A DNA stretch of 9,412 bases from SAR324 cluster bacterium (lineage in GTDB: Bacteria; Bdellovibrionota; UBA2361; JAAZON01), in NCBI GenBank assembly GCA_012797725.1, contig JAAZON010000540.1:1-9412 (forward strand). Direction: 5' to 3'. The position numbers and the translations under genes are program-made. Numbering within the stretch: the stretch's first letter is position 1; each line of letters opens with the position of its first letter. Under the pieces are notes generated by a model, which saw nothing but the letters and a program-made list of their open reading frames with translations, was not told where the DNA came from and ran no database searches. Below, piece by piece: positions 6,131 through 9,412 of this stretch.

Positions 6131-6787
6131 TTATCGCTTAATCAACAATGTAGTATGAGCAAGACGAATTTTCGAAGGGCAACGTTTTTTTAAACTACAT
6201 TGGGCGCACAAAGGTCTTTGCGCTTTGCAGACTCTACGTCCATGATAGATAAGCCAATGGTGTAAATTTCGCCAATCTTTTGACTTAAAGCGGGCTCGCA
6301 ATTCAAATTCCACCTTATCTCTAGTATTTGCACTTGCAAGGCCAAGGCGTCTGCTCACTCGAAAGACATGGGTATCGACAGGAAGAGTCTCTGCCACCCC
6401 AAGCTCAGTTAAAATCACATTCGCACATTTTCTCCCAATGCCTGGAAGCGAGATAAGTTCGTCAAAATTTAGGGGAAGTACAGAGTCAAAATGCTGCTGC
6501 ACTCTTTTAGCAAGACCAATGAGGTTTCTTGCCTTGCTCCGATAGTAATTAATTGGTCGTATTAGCTTCTCAATAGTACTAATACGAGCTTTCGATAGGG
6601 CCTTGAAGTCTGGCCATCTTTTGAAAAGAATAGGGCTGATTTCATTGACCTTTTTGTCGGTGCATTGAGCAGACAGCAGGACTGCCACAGAGAGCTGAAA
6701 GGGACTTAGAAAATTAAGTTCTGAGTGAGGGGTAGGGTAAAGTTTTCCAAGTTCTTCTAAAATAAAATCTTCTATCTTGCGCGACAT
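6131..6787 (-). CDS. nth: Endonuclease III (DNA glycosylase/AP lyase)
   Basis: Nth removes oxidised pyrimidines and cleaves the abasic site in base-excision repair. The 218 residues align with the family end to end: helix-hairpin-helix LPGIGRKCANV (114-124) with catalytic Lys120, catalytic Asp138 in VDTHVFRV, and the [4Fe-4S] cluster loop with C187, C194, C197 and C203 (spacing C-x6-C-x2-C-x5-C). Residue numbering coincides with E. coli Nth at all these positions. The N-terminal LLSAQCTDKKVN is also typical. The start at 6787 has a modest AGG 5 nt ahead. Transcription runs away from the SseB-like gene, so the 143-bp region between them holds divergent signals. The related MutY is excluded by the lysine and by the length. 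Confidence 0.96.
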   Translation of the reverse strand: MSRKIEDFILEELGKLYPTPHSELNFLSPFQLSVAVLLSAQCTDKKVNEISPILFKRWPDFKALSKARISTIEKLIRPINYYRSKARNLIGLAKRVQQHFDSVLPLNFDELISLPGIGRKCANVILTELGVAETLPVDTHVFRVSRRLGLASANTRDKVEFELRARFKSKDWRNLHHWLIYHGRRVCKAQRPLCAQCSLKKRCPSKIRLAHTTLLIKR

Positions 6788-6847
6788 GTCGACCTGTCGA
6801 ATAATTTAAAGTGAGAACGCATATTAGTACGGACACACTGCCTCTAT

Positions 6848-6881
6848 TTAAAGAATCTTGGTTTTTAGCAAAGTTCTTTAA
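6848..6881. repeat. 8-bp inverted repeat between nth and the SseB-like gene
   Basis: TTAAAGAA (6848-6855) and TTCTTTAA (6874-6881) are perfect inverse complements 18 nt apart, in the divergent upstream region of nth. It is AT-rich and has no T tail. A similar pair, TTAAAGA/TCTTTAA, occurs at 7481-7519. Confidence 0.35.
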
Positions 6882-6907
6882 GCAGTAAGTTTGTTGATAA
6901 AGAAGCA

Positions 6908-6927
6908 GTATACCGCTCTGGGTATAC
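6908..6927 (+). promoter_or_regulatory. Hairpin directly before the SseB-like start codon
   Basis: GTATACC (6908-6914) pairs perfectly with GGTATAC (6921-6927) across a 6-nt loop. Only CTT separates it from the ATG at 6931, and the only G-rich stretch that could act as ribosome-binding site (GGG, 6920-6922) lies at the loop and start of the 3' arm. It may be an operator or a translation-limiting hairpin. Confidence 0.5.
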
Positions 6928-6930
6928 CTT

Positions 6931-7326
6931 ATGGAAAATAGCATTCTTTATCTATACCTCAAAAGAGTTGCAAGCGGCGATCGGTCGTATCTTAAGCGTC
7001 TTTGTCAAAAAATCGCTGATAAAGTGGTTTATGTTCCAGTTCAAGATGAAATCGACTCAGGGGATCAAACAGGACTAGTTAAGCTCAAAGTTCCCTGCGT
7101 TCGGAAACCATTAAGAAAAAGCTCCGTGCCGGTATTTACAACACCTGAACATTTTGCATTGTGGTGCCAGGCAAATGGTCACACAACAGGATCGGTATCT
7201 ATTCTATGTAGTGATTTGTGCTTGGCTCTTGATAATGGATCTACCGTACATATCAATCCAAATTCTGATTTGAGTGTTGAACTGAATAATCAGTATAAAA
7301 AACTTATCGCCCAAGCGATTTCCTAA
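6931..7326 (+). CDS. SseB N-terminal-domain protein
   Basis: A 131-residue protein with the layout of SseB N-terminal domains: an alpha-helical start (LYLYLKRVASGDRSYLKRL), a strand VVYVPV (32-37), the pattern VPVFTTPEHFALWCQANG (66-83) and the closing LALDNGSTVHINPNSDLSVELN (98-119), where the VxxNPxSDLSxEL signature is characteristic. In enteric bacteria the domain occurs in SseB (enhanced serine sensitivity); its molecular role is poorly defined. Here it stands alone, with about 130 residues and no C-terminal domain, whereas E. coli SseB is about twice as long. The start at 6931 has no clear Shine-Dalgarno and is preceded by a hairpin; no alternative upstream start exists in frame before a stop. 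It is monocistronic as far as can be seen. Cytoplasmic. Confidence 0.8.
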   Translation: MENSILYLYLKRVASGDRSYLKRLCQKIADKVVYVPVQDEIDSGDQTGLVKLKVPCVRKPLRKSSVPVFTTPEHFALWCQANGHTTGSVSILCSDLCLALDNGSTVHINPNSDLSVELNNQYKKLIAQAIS

Positions 7327-7448
7327 TCTAAGAAAATAGGAGTGATTACAACAATTAACTGTATCTGCTCAATAAGTGCGGGTGGTGGAAAGTGTGATTG
7401 TGGGAAGAAAGAGCGAGGATACCAGCTATAGCTAAACAGCAACAAAAA

Positions 7449-7540
7449 GGAGGAACGCCGTGGCCGCGCAAAGGCCCAGGTTAAAGACTTCTCTTTTAGC
7501 GAATTATCGCTTTCTTTAAAGGCTCAAAAAATGCGTTCAA
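7449..7540 (+). ncRNA. Possible multibranched structured RNA (hypothesis)
   Basis: GAACGC (7453-7458) can pair with GCGTTC (7533-7538). Enclosed by it are two hairpins: GGCC-GCGCAAA-GGCC (7462-7476) and TTAAAGA...TCTTTAA (7481-7487, 7513-7519) topped by AGCGA-ATTA-TCGCT (7498-7511). Together this forms a three-way-junction layout. There is no terminator with a T run on the plus strand, and a promoter is not evident. Strand is assumed. Individually the stems are short, so chance folding is possible. Confidence 0.25.
7460..7519 (+). CDS. Possible 19-codon leader-type mini-ORF
   Basis: A GTG codon follows a strong GGAGG (7449-7453) at an ideal 6-nt spacing and opens a frame of 19 codons ending at TAA (7517-7519). 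The predicted peptide is basic, VAAQRPRLKTSLLANYRFL. The frame coincides with the proposed hairpins, so it could be a leader peptide, but no gene follows on this strand, which weakens that idea. Short frames like this are common by chance; the unusually good ribosome-binding site is the only real support. Confidence 0.2.
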   Translation: MAAQRPRLKTSLLANYRFL

Positions 7541-7588
7541 GACTTGCCATGCGACCTCACTAGGGGATTGAACGGGGGGACGATTTAT

Positions 7589-7720
7589 CGTGGTTGCTAA
7601 ATCTGTAAGCATTCGCATCATTGAAAGCCCGCAACAGCGTGGCAATCTGGACTTACGCATTGCCAATGGCACTATCGTGCCCTCGCAATGACGGTGTTGT
7701 CAAGGTGTTAGCAACCCACG
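7589..7720 (-). repeat. Dispersed-repeat-like element with CGTCATTGCGAG core
   Basis: Outer arms CGTGGTTGCTAA (7589-7600) and TTAGCAACCCACG (7708-7720) pair over 12 positions with one bulged base. Inside are GGCAAT/ATTGCC (7641-7646, 7659-7664), GGCAC-TATC-GTGCC (7668-7681) and CTCGCAATGACG (7682-7693). Read on the minus strand the last is CGTCATTGCGAG, followed further on by CCAGATTGCCACG, the two hallmarks of a widespread family of non-coding palindromic repeats seen in many bacterial genomes. The usual central part is replaced or degenerated, so this may be a decayed or variant copy. Confidence 0.6.
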
Positions 7721-7781
7721 TGAACGGTTACCCAAATCTCAATCGTACCTTGCTTCATCTACACTTTTTGAGTAGTTCCAA

Positions 7782-8858
7782 TTAAATTATCAACTGACGC
7801 CTCAAGGAAGCATGCTCTTTGAGTATGCCTTGAGGAAGTAGTCTTGGTTCATACATGTATAGTTCTTTCCGAATCAAGCGCTCAATCAACTTGCTAGCAC
7901 GAGCTCGTATGGTTCTGAAAGTTCGATCTTTTATTTCAATCTTCAATAGATTTTCTGCTAGTTGCAGTGGGAGAGTGGAGTCAGGTTGGCCATAGCGTGA
8001 AACGCAAAATAGATCACAGCCAGCTTTTAAGGCATCACCGATGCAGTTTTCTTGCTTGAAGCTCTCGCAAACTGCTTTCATGCAGATATCATCGCTGATA
8101 ATTACTCCCTTGAAATGTAGCTCTCGCCTGAGAATGCCTTTTAGAATATTTCTTGACAGAGTGGCAGGTAACTCGGAGTCAAGTTTGGGAAACAAGACAT
8201 GAGCAGTCATAATAAAAGGCACTTTGATTTTAGAAAACGCCTCAAAAGGCTTTAGCTCGCAACTCATAAGAGCTGCTTTGTCTTTGTCCACACAAGGTAG
8301 TTCTAGATGCGAGTCTTTTGATGTGTCTCCATGTCCCGGGAAGTGCTTCGCACAACAAAGAATGCCATTTGCAAGTAATGTCTGTGCAAAAGGAACTGAT
8401 GCAGCCATAACATCGTCAGGATTTGTTCCAAAAGCTCGTTCCCCAATGACAGGGTTTTCTGGATTTGAGTGCACATCCACAACTGGTGCAAATACAAGAT
8501 TACACCCAATTGATTTCAGTTCGATGGCCATGGCTCTTGCAACTTGTGCGCTCTGTCGTGCGTATTGCATCGCGGGTGGAAAATGAGTAATAGGGGAAGG
8601 AATCCGATGAACACGCCCACCCTCGTGATCAATAGAAATGAAGTATTTTTCCCTACCTATTAGTTTCTTTATTTCAGATTGCAGTGAAGAAAGTGCTTTG
8701 ATCCATTCTTCATAAGAAGCTTCTTGAGTGAAATTATGCGCAAATAGTATTACACCTGAAGGCTGCAACACTCTAAGGATTTCTTTATCCGTATCATTTA
8801 ATGATAAGCCTGAGAGGCCAACGATAAAATGTGTTCCATATGCAGACAGGTCATTCAT
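7782..8858 (-). CDS. nagZ: Beta-N-acetylhexosaminidase, glycoside hydrolase family 3
   Basis: NagZ removes N-acetylglucosamine from GlcNAc-anhydroMurNAc peptides in the cytoplasm during peptidoglycan recycling. Family signatures are complete: FISIDHEGGRVHRI (73-86), NPVIGERAFGTNP (135-147), the catalytic loop KHFPGHGDTSKDSH (171-184) with the Asp182/His184 acid-base dyad, and the nucleophile Asp256 in GVIISDDICM. The 358 residues are slightly longer than E. coli NagZ (341), mostly at the C-terminus (about 335-358). There is no signal peptide, consistent with cytoplasmic action. The ATG at 8858 lacks a visible Shine-Dalgarno, yet the residues right after it (GTHFIVGLSG) already match the family start, so a later start is unlikely. 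Divergent from panB across 192 bp. No ampC- or ampR-like gene is near. Confidence 0.94.
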   Translation of the reverse strand: MNDLSAYGTHFIVGLSGLSLNDTDKEILRVLQPSGVILFAHNFTQEASYEEWIKALSSLQSEIKKLIGREKYFISIDHEGGRVHRIPSPITHFPPAMQYARQSAQVARAMAIELKSIGCNLVFAPVVDVHSNPENPVIGERAFGTNPDDVMAASVPFAQTLLANGILCCAKHFPGHGDTSKDSHLELPCVDKDKAALMSCELKPFEAFSKIKVPFIMTAHVLFPKLDSELPATLSRNILKGILRRELHFKGVIISDDICMKAVCESFKQENCIGDALKAGCDLFCVSRYGQPDSTLPLQLAENLLKIEIKDRTFRTIRARASKLIERLIRKELYMYEPRLLPQGILKEHASLRRQLII

Positions 8859-8924
8859 GATTGGGGTAAGTTAAGCAGAAAAAGAGCATAAATAGCAAGG
8901 GTTAGTAATCTAATACCATCCTTC

Positions 8925-8954
8925 TTGCATTTTCAGGAACTAATCCTGTATCGT
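8925..8954 (+). promoter_or_regulatory. Weak candidate promoter with internal inverted repeat upstream of panB
   Basis: CAGGA-ACTAA-TCCTG (8934-8948) is a 5-bp inverted repeat between the divergent nagZ and panB genes. It lies exactly in the 18-nt spacer between TTGCAT (8925-8930) and TATCGT (8949-8954), which match the -35 and -10 consensus only partly. An operator-in-promoter arrangement is conceivable but the support is thin. Confidence 0.22.
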
Positions 8955-9050
8955 TAAACCAAACAGCTAGCATATTTTTGCGACTGATTTAATTCGGCAG
9001 TTAAAAAACAATCTCCAAGCATGAACCTTTTCAATGAGGAGTGACTTGAA

Positions 9051-9412
9051 ATGAATCAATATAAATCTGTCTCACGTCTTAGTGCCCCTGTTATCAAAAG
9101 CTATAAATCCCAAAAAAAAATATCAGTGCTTACGGCTTATGATTATTGCTTTGCCCATTTGCTTGACGAAGCGGGCATTGATGTCATTCTGGTCGGTGAC
9201 TCCCTAGGTATGGTGATGCAGGGGCATAACAGTACTCTCCCTGTCACCTTAGAGGAAATGATATATCACTCTCGTTGTGTAGCCCGAGCCGTCAAAAGGG
9301 CTCTTGTGGTAGGAGACTTGCCTTTTGGTTCTTATCAAGTTTCGACAGAAGAAGCGCTGGCTGCTTCAATGCGTCTGGTTAAGGAAGGTGCTGTGGCAGC
9401 AGTGAAACTCGA
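9051..9412 (+). CDS. panB: 3-methyl-2-oxobutanoate hydroxymethyltransferase (5' part, cut by window end)
   Basis: PanB transfers a hydroxymethyl group from methylene-tetrahydrofolate to alpha-ketoisovalerate, the first committed step of pantothenate synthesis. The first 120 codons are present and highly typical: [19 protein letters not shown] (24-42), [15 protein letters not shown] (45-59) with metal ligand Asp50, the [19 protein letters not shown] helix (62-80), GDLPFGSY (88-95) with metal ligand Asp89, and EGAVAAVKL (112-120) with the conserved Lys119. These correspond to Asp45, Asp84 and Lys112 of the E. coli enzyme. The start is ATG 9051 with GAGGAG (9036-9041) nine bases ahead. Nine consecutive A residues (9112-9120) encode the QKKI segment. 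The frame is open at the right edge, so the remaining half and any panC neighbour lie outside. Confidence 0.95.
   Translation, partial: MNQYKSVSRLSAPVIKSYKSQKKISVLTAYDYCFAHLLDEAGIDVILVGDSLGMVMQGHNSTLPVTLEEMIYHSRCVARAVKRALVVGDLPFGSYQVSTEEALAASMRLVKEGAVAAVKL

Larger units (their letters stand above)
7327..7781. other. 455-base gene-free region between convergent genes
   Basis: No long open frame occupies the space between the SseB-like gene and nagZ. After a short TCCTA/TAGGA pair (7320-7341) come a 10-bp palindrome AGCTATAGCT (7424-7433), a possible folded RNA or mini-ORF (7449-7540), and a repeat-like folded element (7589-7720). I see no tRNA, RNase P, tmRNA, SRP or recognisable riboswitch pattern. 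The last 60 bases before the nagZ stop are featureless. Confidence 0.6.

Noticed and set aside
7440..7560. Riboswitch such as c-di-GMP (GEMM), cobalamin or glutamine type
   Set aside because: Short matches such as GCGCAAAGGCC or GGAACGC exist, but the required conserved loops and spacing are missing, and no gene follows on the plus strand.
7545..7590. Decayed tRNA or tRNA-like 3' half around GGGGATTGAAC
   Set aside because: No acceptor stem, anticodon arm or proper T-arm pairing can be formed.
8224..8586. Open frame of 120 codons on the plus strand opposite nagZ
   Set aside because: It is an antisense shadow of a fully conserved nagZ coding region, and its translation is serine-rich without family resemblance.
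1..9412. Defence, CRISPR, phage or transposon system
   Set aside because: No nuclease, reverse transcriptase, toxin-antitoxin pair, integrase, transposase or regularly spaced repeats could be found in any frame; the content is mainly housekeeping.

Overview
The window reads as ordinary chromosomal DNA from a Gram-negative, moderately AT-rich bacterium. NagZ (recycling of an anhydro-muropeptide cell wall), a Hda-type DnaA relative with an N-terminal clamp-binding motif, and two Sec-exported proteins point to Pseudomonadota in the broad sense, possibly a deltaproteobacterial or Bdellovibrio-like lineage. That placement is an inference from gene content and from the Pro/Thr linker style of one exported protein; the sequence alone does not fix the taxon. 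No tRNA, rRNA, transposase, phage gene or CRISPR array is visible.

Layout: (1) Bases 1-813 hold the 3' end of an unidentified + strand gene, followed after 3 nt by a Hda-like AAA+ protein. (2) A convergent minus-strand gene (880-1863) encodes an exported two-domain protein with a Pro/Thr-rich linker. (3) A divergent intergenic region (1864-2110) contains a plausible promoter for the exported protein, a perfect 15-bp palindrome and a 37-bp-period direct repeat that duplicates a ribosome-binding-site region. (4) A + strand run follows: a PRMT-like methyltransferase with a TTG start (2111-2926), then a recognisable sigma70-type promoter with an operator-like palindrome at the predicted start point, then fabF, a small acidic hypothetical protein and an exported FG-GAP/VCBS-type protein (3017-5833). 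(5) A convergent intergenic region (5834-6130) contains a GC-rich, strongly folded element just behind nth. (6) nth (minus) and a SseB N-terminal-domain protein (plus) diverge from 6788-6930; the SseB start codon lies directly behind a 7-bp hairpin. (7) Bases 7327-7781 hold no convincing protein gene but contain two structured stretches: a possible folded RNA or mini-ORF (7449-7540) and a dispersed-repeat-like element with the CGTCATTGCGAG core (7589-7720). (8) nagZ (minus) and the 5' part of panB (plus) diverge from 8859-9050.

Functionally the genes are mostly housekeeping: replication control (Hda), fatty-acid elongation (FabF), base-excision repair (Nth), peptidoglycan recycling (NagZ) and pantothenate/CoA synthesis (PanB). 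The less ordinary content is the PRMT-like methyltransferase, the two exported proteins of unknown role and the non-coding structured elements. I did not find a coherent new multi-gene system. The best leads are the two GC-rich folded elements between convergent genes, the promoter-associated palindromes and the methyltransferase.
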